From positions 2,569,501 to 2,633,500 of the forward strand of contig OW203987.1 in NCBI GenBank assembly GCA_934047225.1: a stretch of DNA of 64,000 nt, read 5' to 3'. This DNA comes from Ypsolopha sequella. Lineage: Eukaryota; Arthropoda; Insecta; Lepidoptera; Ypsolophidae. This document shows, piece after piece, positions 52,476-63,413 of this stretch (positions are counted from its first letter, which is position 1; each line of letters starts with the position of its first letter). A program made the position numbers and the translations under genes. Under the pieces are notes generated by a model that saw nothing but the letters and a program-made list of their open reading frames with translations, did no database searches and had not been told where the DNA came from.

Positions 52476-52839
52476 CTGAAAAAAAAAATATTAAACACCA
52501 ATGTTTAAAGTAAAATATACATATAAGTACGTTTATCGACAAATCAATTCGAATAAATATGTAGCTGCACAACACTATTTAGTCATTCTGACCGAATATT
52601 TGTTCAGGTAGCCAGAATGGACCTGTATCCAAAACCTTGCAATTACCGTTTATCTAAAAGAACTTTTACAATTCGATTATTAATTAAATACACAACCAGT
52701 TTAGTACACAACAAATTAACATAAAATAGGAACAATTTTGGCAAACTCGTTAACAAGTTTACTTAATAAAACTGTTAATTTATTATACGTTGATTTAGTT
52801 AGATTAGATGACAATTAAAATACTTACAATCTATTGTTT

Positions 52840-53647
52840 TCAAAATTTACTTTCTTACATAGGACTCAATGACGACAAGAAAACAAAATCTTCTAAAAAA
52901 GACGGACTTAAACCCTCAGTCTGAGCTTAAAGCAGCTGATTGCAGCAGCCATACTTGTTTGTTCTTTTTTTGAAGATGAGTTTTGATACGGTTTTGTACG
53001 GTAAAAAATTCTCCACTTATTTGCTAGAATACCAAACGTGCATTCTATAAATCGCCTAGCCCGAGACAGACGTTAGTTAAATATTCTTTTGTTGCTTGTT
53101 AAACTCCTTCCTCCGTAAGGACGCATCAGATTTTCAGATAAACTAAATGCCTCGTCTCCCACAATGACATATGGCATTGGCACTCCATTGCTTGATATAG
53201 GGCTTTTCTCCGGTAACTGTAAATTTTTATTGTTGAGCTTTTCATACAATATGGAGTGCTTATATATAGACGAGTCACTACATTTTCCGTATGCTCGAAC
53301 ATCGATATAAGTGAACTTATAATCCATACAGCAAGTAAAACGATCGAAAAATAATTCTTATAATTATAGTAAAGGGAGCCTGAATCACTTGGTTTTAATA
53401 CTCTTATGTGTTTTCCATCGATGGCATCAACGCAGTTAGGATAGTTTGCATTTTTATTAAACGCATTCGCTTTCCCAATCCATTTCTCTGCGTTCATTTC
53501 TGGAAATGCTGTTTGTTTCATGTTCTCCCAAATCGCTACGCAAACTTCGTATATGATATTTCGGGCAGTGGTATATACAATCCGAAAATTATGAGTTAAA
53601 TCTGCTATAGAACAGCCTGTAGCCAGATACCTTGAAAAGAAACCCAC
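52840..53647 (-). pseudogene. PIF/Harbinger transposase, 5'-truncated
   Basis: From 53647: FSRYLATGCSIADLTHNFRI, TTARNIIYEVCVAIWENMKQ, PNCVDAIDGKHIRVLKPSDS (first catalytic Asp). After a frameshift at about 53335: FTYIDVRAYGKCSDSSIYKH (second Asp), MPYVIVGDEAFSLSENLMRP, then in a third frame RLSRARRFIECTFGILANKW (Glu). The triad context fits DDE_Tnp_4. Two frameshifts at least. The helix-turn-helix amino part is missing; the frame enters from a CTA-rich low-complexity tract. Confidence 0.88.
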
Positions 53648-53870
53648 CCTACCTCACTATCTATCTAACTACCTATCTTTAGCTATCCCTAACTAGCTAT
53701 CTACCTAACTCAAGCTGACTGACTACCTATCTCTATACCTAGCTAGCTCTAACTATATGCCTAGCTGTCTATACCTACCTAGCTGTTTAATCACCTATAA
53801 ACCTATGCTCTGACTAACCTAACTTACTACTTATCATACTGAACTTCTCTATCTATAGTTATGAATTTAT
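53648..53870. repeat. CTA/CTAT-rich low-complexity tract
   Basis: Degenerate repeats of CTATCTAAC/CTAACTAG/ACCTAT words over about 220 bases. It has no coding content and directly abuts the truncated Harbinger frame. Confidence 0.75.
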
Positions 53871-53949
53871 GACCTATCTAAATATTAATTAACAAACCGC
53901 TGGGCTATAAAAAGTTGCACTAATGAGGCATGAAACGTGTTAGTCTTGT

Positions 53950-54098
53950 CTTTGGCCATGATCGTCGTCTAGTGGTATGAGCACCTACGTTGTGAACCGC
54001 ACCTACGTAACCCTGATTCTTTTAGTAAGCTCGAGTATAAACGTTGCTATATATATGCTTTGCAAAATAAACTATTTGAATTTGAATTTGAATTTGTA
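53950..54098 (+). mobile_element. tRNA-His-derived SINE
   Basis: GGCCATGATCGTCGTCTAGTGG...CCTACGTTGTGAACCG resembles tRNA-His (A box TCGTCTAGTGGT, anticodon GTG in CGTTGTGAACCG). The acceptor and T-arm parts are degraded. A short 3' region follows and ends in TTTGAATTTGAATTTGAATTT at about 54077-54096, a LINE-like 3' repeat. The tRNA head with such a tail is the layout of a SINE. The gene itself would not give a working tRNA. Confidence 0.65.
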
Positions 54099-55440
54099 TA
54101 AAAATAAGCCTCCCACAACATAATCAAAATGTAAATGATAAATAATAAAAATAATTGACCTACAAAGTTAAGTACTAGTTCATCTATAAGAAGATATATT
54201 AGTTATCATACGAGTAACTTTTAAATGGAAACGAGCTAACCGAAAGGAGCTAGTTGTAAACTGTTAAGAGAAAAGTAAGGCACATAAATTGTCTATGTAA
54301 ATAAACTTTGTTTGCAGATTATTTGTGTAACATTTTAGCTAAACATGACATGTCGCTTTAATCTCGAAGACCTAAGATCTATAAGTATTTGTATACTAGA
54401 CTCCATTCACATTGAAGATTAATAACAAGACTATAATGATAAAATCCTATGAAGAGTTTCAGTGGAAATATGGATTAATATTGTCCCTAGTAATTTTGTA
54501 TGAGTTTGTTTAGTTATCGCTTTATTTATTTAATTGTGACGTAAAATTCTCTGTTATTATTTAATATGAAAGTAATGTAATTGTATAAAGCAAGTCAAAC
54601 TATTTTTCCTTAGTCAATCCAAAATCATTTTATCTGGACAAACTGAGTAGATCTAGACAATTCACAATTTGGTGTAGAGGTTTGGAATTGGACTCTGCAA
54701 AGTTTTACAGCAATTTGTTTTTTTTTTTTATAACCTCAACCAGTAAAGCGGGAATGGATAAGGTCGAGTATCTTCATGTATCACATTTTATAAATATTTA
54801 AATGAGGATCCACTCTGATCATTTTCGATAGAGTCAATCACTTCGACTTTTAGTCATTAAAATACTGAAGGAATAGAAGATGACTTATTTAGACGTTCTT
54901 CCCAATAAATTCAACATATTTTATTAAGTAATAAGTTCTTATAAGATCCACTCTGATCATTTTCGATAGAGTCAATCACTTCGACTTTTAGTCAATAAAA
55001 TTTTGTAAGAATAGAAGACGACTTATTTAGCCGATCTTTCCAATAAACTCTCCTGTGGTATGGAGTAGGATAGAATTTTTATTTCATGTAATCATATATG
55101 TAACAAGAAGCTTCGATATGAAGTCTTAAGTTATGTCATGAAGGTACTTTCCCCTGGATATGGAATACTCCCAAGACTTTTTTTTATTTGTTTTATATTT
55201 ATTTCTTAGTTAGCTTATTTAACTCACACAATTTTTGTTAAAGTAAATAATTTTCTCAATATTGTTTTGTTTAATGTTGCCTTGTAATAATTTCTCTAAT
55301 TAATACCTCTTTACTTGACTCCTATACTGGTCGCTTAGAATAGAGAAAGAAGAAAAAAAAAAGGAAAAAAAATAATCCTGAGAAAATTCCCGCCAAATTA
55401 TCTAAAAATTTTTCCACTAAAAATTTCGTCAGAAAGCACA
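54099..55440. repeat. Non-coding, with a 138-bp tandem duplication
   Basis: No coding sequence. Two diverged direct repeats start at GATCCACTCTGATC 54807 and 54945. Both contain CGATAGAGTCAATCACTTCG and GACTTATTTAG. The rest is AT-rich. AATAAA words and A-runs at 55350-55375 precede the small gene candidate at 55456. Confidence 0.6.
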
Positions 55441-55455
55441 AATATTTTTTTAAAA

Positions 55456-56095
55456 ATGAATTCGCAAGAGTTTAAATTTATCGTTGTGGATTTTCCTGAC
55501 CTTTGGGACGCGGATTCCCCAGGGTTCTTTAACACCTTCCAAAGAATTACCGCCCGGAGCACCCTCGCTCATTGCCTCGAATTTACATGGGGGTGTCCTC
55601 TCCCCATCGAGGTCTTACGATCTCAGGTCAGATCTCAGGTCAGGGCGAATTTTATACAACTAAAATTTTCCCTCCATTTCCTATGTTTCCCTTTCTAATT
55701 TCTCATTTCAGCAAACTGTACCAAGAACAACGAATTCAGATGTAGTGCACACTTTTGATATCACCACTCTGGACCCATACACTCGCTCCCAGCTCCTAGT
55801 ACATATTCAAAGTATTCTTTCTGTGTCCCGAGTAGCCCCCGGAGCCTCCAACAACATCTACACCTCCCCGACACAACCTACTACTCCTGTATAAGTTTTA
55901 TTTTTTTATTTTTTTTTATAACTAGGTAATTTAGTACTAATTATTTCAAGGATAAAATCCCCCTGAGTCTAATATCCTTACTTGTACCTTATTCAACATC
56001 CTTACCACCAACTCTCAATTTTACTTATTTTCACATATCATTTGTTTTTTTTCAGCCCCGAAGAAATGGAGGATGACATCATCATAATTCCATAA
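55456..56095 (+). CDS. Unknown small spliced gene candidate
   Basis: Exon 1 starts at ATG 55456 (MNSQEFKFIVVDFPDLWDAD) and stays open through FTWGCPLPIEVLRSQ. Two GGTCAG/GGTCAGG donors lie at about 55626 and 55637. An acceptor TCTCATTTCAG at about 55713 opens exon 2 (QTVPRTTNSDVVHTFDITTL, LLVHIQSILSVSRVAPGASN), ending PTTPV-stop or continuing through the GTATAAG donor at about 55890. An acceptor CAG follows at about 56056, ahead of GAAGAAATGGAGGATGACAT. Pyrimidine-rich acceptors and compact introns make splicing plausible. I recognise no domain. It may be a host gene, or an accessory gene of the gypsy element at 58.8-61.8 kb. The protein would be ~120 residues. Confidence 0.35.
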
Positions 56096-56659
56096 ATAGG
56101 TATATAACCTTTCCTACAGTTTCCTTTAGTAACTCTTTAATTTTAATAACCTTCCTTTTAACAAATTATTTTCTTTTCCAGATCATCATCTAGCCGTCAT
56201 ATCTTTTCCAATAGATTTAGAAGTATATATTTTTTTTTTGTTTAAGTTGATTTTTTTTCTTGTATATAGGACCAATTAAGTTGATTATATATCTTTTAAG
56301 AGTACACAATTTTTTTATTATTTTTTTTCTCACTCATCCCCTATTTGATTCTACATTTATCTGTTTCCCACCTCACCCCGTTACTTCTTTTCCTATTGTT
56401 GTTAATAATTCTGGCAAGTCCCACCCCCTTTCTTTACCAAACCCAAAACCTACCCTATACATTCTGTCATGGACACTAATGAAAAGGCTTTCACTTAATT
56501 AAAATATTTAATAATATTTCACAAATGAAAATAAATCAAATTAAGTTCATGCTTCTTAATATAAGTCCGAGTCTTGAGGTTTTCTTTCTTAGAATTATTG
56601 TCCATCCTTCTTGAGGCTAGGCCGCAATTTCAAAATCTTTTATTATTTATGACTGCACG

Positions 56660-56970
56660 CTCCCTTCGCATACATAACCTTCATGAATTCACCATTATCT
56701 AACTACACCGTGGACTGCTGGTTCAACCTCTATAGTCCAGTCTTCCATCTTCCCTCTTCAATGTACATTTCTGTACCTTAAGGTACAGATACATAACTTC
56801 TATGAAATCAACACTATTTTGACTTCACCATGGACTGCTGGTTCATACTATTTGCTTCTTCCTTAGGTTAGTACCTATTCCATCTTCTTTCCTCAATGTA
56901 TATTAAATGCTTCAGATACATAACTTATTTGAATGCACCGTGGACTGTTGCTTCATGTTCTTCCATGATA
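56660..56970. repeat. Three diverged copies of a ~115-bp unit
   Basis: CACCGTGGACTGCTGGTTCA occurs at about 56706 and, with changes, at about 56826 (ACCATGGACTGCTGG) and 56937 (ACCGTGGACTGTTGC). Each is preceded by ACATAACTTxTATGAAxTCA. Spacing is 120 and 112 bases. It is a non-coding tandem repeat of unknown origin. Confidence 0.65.
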
Positions 56971-58600
56971 AAATAGGATGAAATCTCGCGCTTTTGACCG
57001 TGTAAAATCGTAAAATTTTATTGATATTTTCGACGGCAAGTAATTTTTTTCTTTTTCCCACTAATTGGAAAGGCAAAGGGATCCTAGCCCATACAGCCAT
57101 GTCCGCGGTAAACACAAATTAGAAAAACGGTTTTTTTACGTTTAGAGAAAAAAAACACGAGAAGGCACTGCCCGCACTTTTGTTACTACGGCAAATAAAT
57201 CGACAACAACAAACGTCTAGTACCGCGTTCCGAATGACGACTTAAACAATTTAAATTTCTTCGGACCAATGGTCATTCCGATTTGGTGTAAGCGCAATAA
57301 CGATAACCCTAAAATGGCCGCCATAACTTTAAAGATAACAACATTATCAACACTATGTTATGCTATCATCGCACAGAGCGGTCTATCAAAAATGTCAGCT
57401 GTACGGCAGCTACAAAAAAAAAAGATTATTTGTAGCATAAAAGTCTGCTTATATCATATTTCAAAGATTTTAGTTAAAAGATATCACTTCTTAGACCTAT
57501 TAAAGTAGTTTACCCTTTGTGTTCTTGTAATGTAACATAATTTCTACAAATTCTGTCACTTGGAAGCGTTAACATTTATGTCGCGTTTAAAAGAGTTACG
57601 ATTGAATCCTAAGTTTATGCAAAAATGGACGCCATTTATCATTCGGAACGATTTGATGGGCGTGAAAACTTTGATGGTAAATTTATCACTATTGGCGTAA
57701 CACGGAACGTACCTAAAGTTGTGGGTCTATGGTCGCGTAATGTAGTTTAATCGATTTTCTTGTTACCAATTTCGAAGAAAATTTTTAAACATATTGAACA
57801 AAGTACATTCATTACTTGTAATTAGATAAAACCGTTGTAAAACGAAATGTTTGTCAATATGTCTTTTGAATTTAACACAATTTGATCACCCACCGACGCG
57901 ACACCCGGCAATCTATCTAGTTTCGTTAAGAGTTAAAGTGCGTTCCTAGCTGTGACCATGGATCCAAGTAAAAGTAATTTGGTTTAGTTTTGTTGATTTT
58001 AATACCGAATTTTACAGGGTTGGGGAAAGTAATTTATTTTATTTTACTCTAAAGTTTGTCTCTGTGTTGTCAGTCATAAAATGTATGTTTCAAAAACTAC
58101 TCCCCTATCTATGTTTAACTCAAAACTGACGTCTCTTCCCCTAGTTTAATTCGTGCATCCCTAACGATGATTTGAGGAAATATCATAGAACATTGTCCTA
58201 TAACTGATTGTTCTATAATGGATATGTCCGAGAGTTAACAGTTGCCAATGTATGCAGAATTTACATTTAAACATCTTGACATCATAGGTTTGTTAAACAA
58301 TTCCATCTAAATTCTAGTGACTATTACCAAACAGCCGCTTAATAAAAAAATATTGTTATTTTATTACGTTATGTTGCTCATTGCAACTTTAGACACGTTT
58401 TGCTTACGTTTTATTTTGAAAGTAAATAATACACAATATTTTTTTTTTTTTAATAATATCCCCTACCGGTAATGTGGACCGATAAAGCGAGAAATTTCTT
58501 ACGCATCTTAAATTATTTAATTTAATTATTTCTTGCATTTAAAATAATGTATGGTATGCATTGGAAGTTTCTAACTCCGGATGGGGTTAGGTCCATTCCT
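56971..58600. other. No gene recognised
   Basis: A 67-codon minus frame (56912-57115, PLPFQLVGKRKKLLAVENIN) could be a short coding fragment, but no family fits. The rest lacks coding frames. The stretch lies 3' of the minus-strand gypsy pol and may include its 3' LTR, which I cannot delimit. A T25 tract is at about 58616-58641. Confidence 0.4.
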
Positions 58601-58612
58601 TTTATTGTATTC

Positions 58613-58644
<32 letters not shown>

Positions 58645-58845
58645 TTAACAACAGAAATATTGACAATACATTTATCTTACTTGAATTAATGTTAGTTAAA
58701 ACATTTCTCCAACAATAATAATTCAACATAAACTCCAAAGTTTTACTCCATTACACTTTACTTAAATTAACACACCCACAACATTTCTTTAATCTGATTT
58801 TTTGTAAAATCAAACATGAAATGAAATAATTTATTCTGAATTATC

Positions 58846-61770
58846 TTAAGTCGCCATTGGCTGTTCCCGATTCAGCCCCCCCTTTTCTATTAACTGATTT
58901 TCTGTATAATATTTCGATAAATGAATGGTATTAAATTTTCCTCTAATTTCGTTTGATTCTGGATCTACTAATATATAAACATTTTGAAAAGGAACCTCAG
59001 CCACTTTATATGGTCCTTCATAAATAGGTTCAAACTTCTTTGTTATTTTTTGACTAGCGTCAGACTTGTTCAGACGCTTAACCTTAACTAAATCCCCTAT
59101 TTGAAATTGAGCTAACCTGAACCGTTTATTAAATCTGAACTGCCTCCTTTGTCCTGCCTTTACTAGATTTTCCCTTGCCTTTTCTCTTATTTGATCTATG
59201 TCTATGTCGTCATTTATTTTCCCTATTACCCTGTCACATGAAAGTCGTGTCGATTCCCCATACATTATTTCACATGGTGTATACCCTGTACTCTCATGAA
59301 AAGTATTATTGTACAATCGCTCTATCTTTGGTAAAACTGATACCCAACCTTTGTGATTGTTCCTACAATAAGTTTTAAATAACCGCCCTAATTCTTTATT
59401 CACTCTTTCGGTGGTATTTGGTCGTGGATTTCTAACAGTTGTATAAATAACCCTTATTCCCATCTCCTTCATACTCTCTTTCCACATCTTACTTGCAAAT
59501 TGTGACCCATTGTCTGACATAATAGCCAAAGGTTTAATAATTTCAAAAAATTTCTTCACCTTACTTATAACTGATCTCGATGTCGCCTTTCTCAATTAAT
59601 AAAATTTTACAAATTTACTGAACGAATCCTGTATAACTAGAATGTAATTCATCCCGTATTGCCCAGTGGGTAGTGGTCCATACAAATCTATCATAACTAT
59701 TTCTCCTATTTCTTTAGTAATTATAGGTCGACAAGGTCCAACTTTATTAATATTATTACTTTTAGTTATTTGACAGTCATGACAAGACCTCAAAACTGAT
59801 TTAACACGTCTTGACATGCCCGCCCAAAAGAATCTGTCCCGAACATATTTAATTACCTTATACGCCCCTTGATGTCCCATTTCTATGTGCACTTGTTTGA
59901 TAACTTCATCTCTCAATGATTCAGGTAAATAAATTAACCCTCTGTCTGACCCTTTAGGTTTAAAAAACAGTATATCATTTTCTACAAAACATCTTTTTAT
60001 TAATCTCCCCAGTCTCTCTGACCTAACTCCATCAATTGCTATTTCTTTAATGATTTCCTTAACCTCACTATCCCCTCGTTGTAATTTTGATATCGATTTC
60101 AATTTTTCTATCAATTCTTTATTTTCCCTAACCTCTGTGTACGCAATCTCGGGTAATTTTACTTTATCCTCCTGCAAAAATTCGGCTTCAGGTGGATACC
60201 TTGACAAAATATCCGCGCCTATATTTTCCCTCCCCTTGATATGTTGGACTTCATATTGGAATTGTTCTAAGTAATTTACCCATCTAGTCACTCTTGCATT
60301 AAATAACCTCCAGGTTTTGACAAAAGTTAAAGCTTTATGATCAGTTTTTATTATTACACGCGAGCCTCGTAAATAAGTTTCGAATTTCTCTAGACAGCAT
60401 ATTACTGAGTAAAACTCTTGTTCAGTGACCGTCCAGTTCAATTGAGCGCCCCTTAAAGCTTTACTGAAAAATCCCAATACCCTCATCTCCCCATCATCAT
60501 CTAGCTGGTATAAAAACCCTGAGACCCCTATTTGAGAACTGTCAGTTTGCAAATAATAAGGTTTACTAAAATCCGGGTGATGTAGTTGTATAGTATGTAT
60601 AAACAAATACTTAATTTTGTCAAAAGCCTGTTGTTCATTATCGCCCCAATGCCACCCTTCTTCTTTCCTGAGCAATTTACACAATGGACTTGTATGAATA
60701 TTATAATTCGGTATAAATTTACGGTAAAAATTACACAACCCCAAAAAAGCTCTGACCTGTTTAAATTTTTTTGGTACAGGAAATTTTTCTATAGCTTCTA
60801 CCTTGCTGGGATCAGTCTTTATCCCATCAGTGGATATTATAAATCCTAACATTTTTATCTCTTTACACAAAAATTCACACTTGTTTAAATTACATGTTAG
60901 TCCAGCTGTTTGCAATCGATTCAATACCGTGTCTAAATGCTCTAAATGTTGGTCTAAGGTTCCAGATGTCATTATGGCTAAATCATCTAAATAATTAACA
61001 CAAAAATGCCTAACTTCATGTCCTAGTATCCTATCCATAGCCCTACTGAAACTTCCGACAGAAGTTTTCAGACCTTGAGGTAACACATTATAAACATATG
61101 ATTTCCCATTAAACGTAAACCCAGTATACTGCTTACTTGTTTCTGTGATAGGGATTTGAAAGTAGGCGTTTTTCAGATCTATAACAGAAATATAATTTGT
61201 ACCATGGAATGAATTAATCATATCCAACTGTAATGGTGGTTTTTCAGTTTCCGCTATCATGTATTGATTGATACCTCTAGCATCTAATAGTGGCCGCATA
61301 TCCCCATCTTTCTTTAAAGTGAATGTTAAAGGACTACAATACGGCGTCGAGGCCCTACTAATTATTCCCTGCTCTTCCATTTCTCTTAATTTCTTTTCTA
61401 CTTTATCTCTGTAAGCATAAGGTACCGGGTAAGTTTTCCTAACTATAGGTGAATATTCTTCCATTTTAATTTCATGTTCGTAACACACGGCTCTACCTAG
61501 TTTTGTACTAAACAATTTCTCATATTTCCCTAGTAACTTCTCCAACTTCATTAAGTCAATTTCCCCTAATGTTTCTCCTATCTTATACCCTTGTAATTCT
61601 TCCGCCCCTTTCTCTACATAATCTAACTCCACCTCTAAAAATCCATTTAACTCTGGCTCATAAAAACTTATTATTTGTCTTGACCCATTTTGTTCTATTT
61701 CTATTTCTGAGTGCTCAATTTTGAGTTTGAGAACATCAATTGCTTGGTTTGGTACATTCAGTAAATTACT
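58846..61770 (-). pseudogene. Gypsy pol, complete except for one stop codon
   Basis: RT, RNase H and integrase are in one frame, broken only by TAA at 59596-59598 (FVKFY-stop-LRKATS). RT: YPVPYAYRDKVEKKLREMEE, ISVIDLKNAYFQI, catalytic VNYLDDLAIM, GLCNFYRKFIPNY. RNase H: YYLQTDSSQIGVSGFL, TVTEQEFYSVICCLEKFETY, IKTDHKAL, GADILSRY. Integrase: zinc motif HIEMGHQGAYKVI with CHDCQ, catalytic Asp in MIDLYGPLP and IMSDNGSQFAS, and Glu in NTTERVNKELGRL, then a GPYKV tail. The open frame goes back to about 61755 without gag or protease. It is about 970 residues, the best preserved pol of the window. Single stop, so it is either recently inactivated or a sequencing error. Confidence 0.93.
59596..59598 (-). 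other. Single in-frame stop splitting the pol
   Basis: The two halves (61632-59596 and 59595-58846) are in the same frame, so one base substitution in TAA separates them. It lies in the integrase core between the first and second catalytic Asp. No other lesion was seen over ~2.9 kb. Confidence 0.9.
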
Positions 61771-62130
61771 TCACATACACACAAGAAAGAGAATAAAATT
61801 TAACACGGTGCACCTATTAGACGTAGAAAATTAAGAGAACCCACTGCAAATTATTTACACACACGAACATACACAATAAAAAAATATAGAATTTAAAGAA
61901 AGTGATAAAATAAACACACCCGGAACACAGCTCCTCTTGCACGAATGGCCTGATTCTCCTAGCTATCGCTCCCGAAAATTGATTTCTTCCTGTGGAGGCT
62001 GCCGAAGGATAACTCCCCTTTGTGAAGATTGTTCCAGCCCGGCTGTCGAAGACCTTCTGCCTCCTATCTCCCGCTGCACCCCCTTTTATAACCTCTGTTC
62101 CGACCGGATGGAAGATTATTTTTAGGGTCC
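61771..62130 (-). promoter_or_regulatory. Possible LTR/promoter upstream of the gypsy pol
   Basis: On the minus strand GAGGTTATAAAAGGGGGTGC near 62078-62097 is a strong TATA-like box, in a GC-richer block (61920-62110) that stands out from its surroundings. It lies on the 5' side of the pol, where the 5' LTR would be if gag were deleted. No second LTR copy was recognised, so this is a tentative call. Confidence 0.35.
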
Positions 62131-63405
62131 GAATTTGTAAAATGAAAACCTTTTAAAAGTCCTCCCAATTAGAATCCTTTAGGTGTTACCTTACCGTTTG
62201 TATCCTTGTAGTTAAAATCACGAACATAGGGTAAAACATAACCGATAAGTAATTATTACTTAACTAATATGTTGCCCTGCTCCTCGAACCCACGATGTAA
62301 CCTCCTACAAATCCACTTTTCTGCCTTTTTCCTACCAACTTTGTTCGTGCTTACAACCCTAATTTCCCTTTATCTTATTTCACTCGCCTACCTTATTTCA
62401 CGATGCTCCAACCAACTCTGGCTCTTGTTATACCAACGCTCCTTCACATACACATACTTACATACATACACTCACTCTATCACTTGAATAGACATGAACT
62501 CACTTCAACCGCCCGTTTTATAAAACATTCATATTTGACAATGATAGGTGAGAAGAAAACATCTTGATAATAAGGATAAAATGTTGAAATAAAAATAACA
62601 ATAAAATATTCATCAGAAATAAATGAACAATCCAACAGATTCCCCTTTAAAATTAACATTTACAGAACCCTCCTTTTATAAAGATAAACCCGTCAAGCTA
62701 CATCAGCCTATTAAATTCTTCATAAGTTTCCTTATTGGAATGACGCTACATGTGGTCACGTGATACAGCCTGTCTAGACTTCATGGCGCCTAATTCGAAC
62801 GTCTGTCTAGACTTTGTGTCGCCATCAATTGAGACACCTATTTTTCAGAAACAAAATGAAAACCCTTAAAAGGCTTTCCAGGTAAATTTGTTTAAATGTA
62901 ATCTAACTATTTTATTTTATTTTTCAATGTCACTAATCATTGATAAAATTCTCAAACAAATACGAATCTAAAGTAAACCAGAGTTGTAAATCATGTACAA
63001 ACGTTATTACTATTTAGTAGTTTGTCCTACATCTTGAACTTCTGGTTGAATATTCTAATAAACACAAACTCGCTTCGCTTGTTCGTTCCATTAAACAATA
63101 GTATTTAACGACGAATGGTGAAAACAAAAGTCGCGATAGTATGAATGAGTTACAATATTGTTTCAAACAATTCATTCAGATTTCCCCTTGAGATCAGTAT
63201 TTGCAGAACCCTTCTTTTATAAATATAAACCCGTCAAGCTACCTCAGCCTAATAAATTAAACGTCTGTCTCGCCCCCCCCCCCCCCATTTAGTTTAGTTT
63301 CAATACTGCAGCTCCAAATCACTATAATAATTTTTTTTCCGGACCAGAGGCAATGAAAACCTCATTCGATCTGGTACAACCTGTAAAAAATAATTTATGT
63401 ATATA
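62131..63405. repeat. Diverged direct repeats, no gene
   Basis: Two related segments, about 62530-62725 and 63095-63265, share GATTCCCCTTxxxAT, CAGAACCCTxCTTTTATAAA and ATAAACCCGTCAAGCTAC followed by TCAGCCTA.TAAATT. CGTCTGTCT occurs after each. A C14 run follows at about 63274-63287. This may be LTR-like or an old tandem duplication. No coding frame. Confidence 0.55.
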
Positions 63406-63413
63406 CCCTAGAG

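Noticed and set aside
53648..53870. CRISPR-like or regular array
   Set aside because: The CTA/CTAT repeats are irregular and without spacers; low-complexity tract in a eukaryotic genome.
56912..57115. 67-codon minus-strand frame as a host gene
   Set aside because: No recognisable domain, no splice or promoter context; kept only as a remark.
62269..62487. 72-codon hydrophobic plus-strand frame
   Set aside because: Leu/Ile/Ser-rich translation of a pyrimidine-rich stretch; looks like a chance frame, not a membrane protein.
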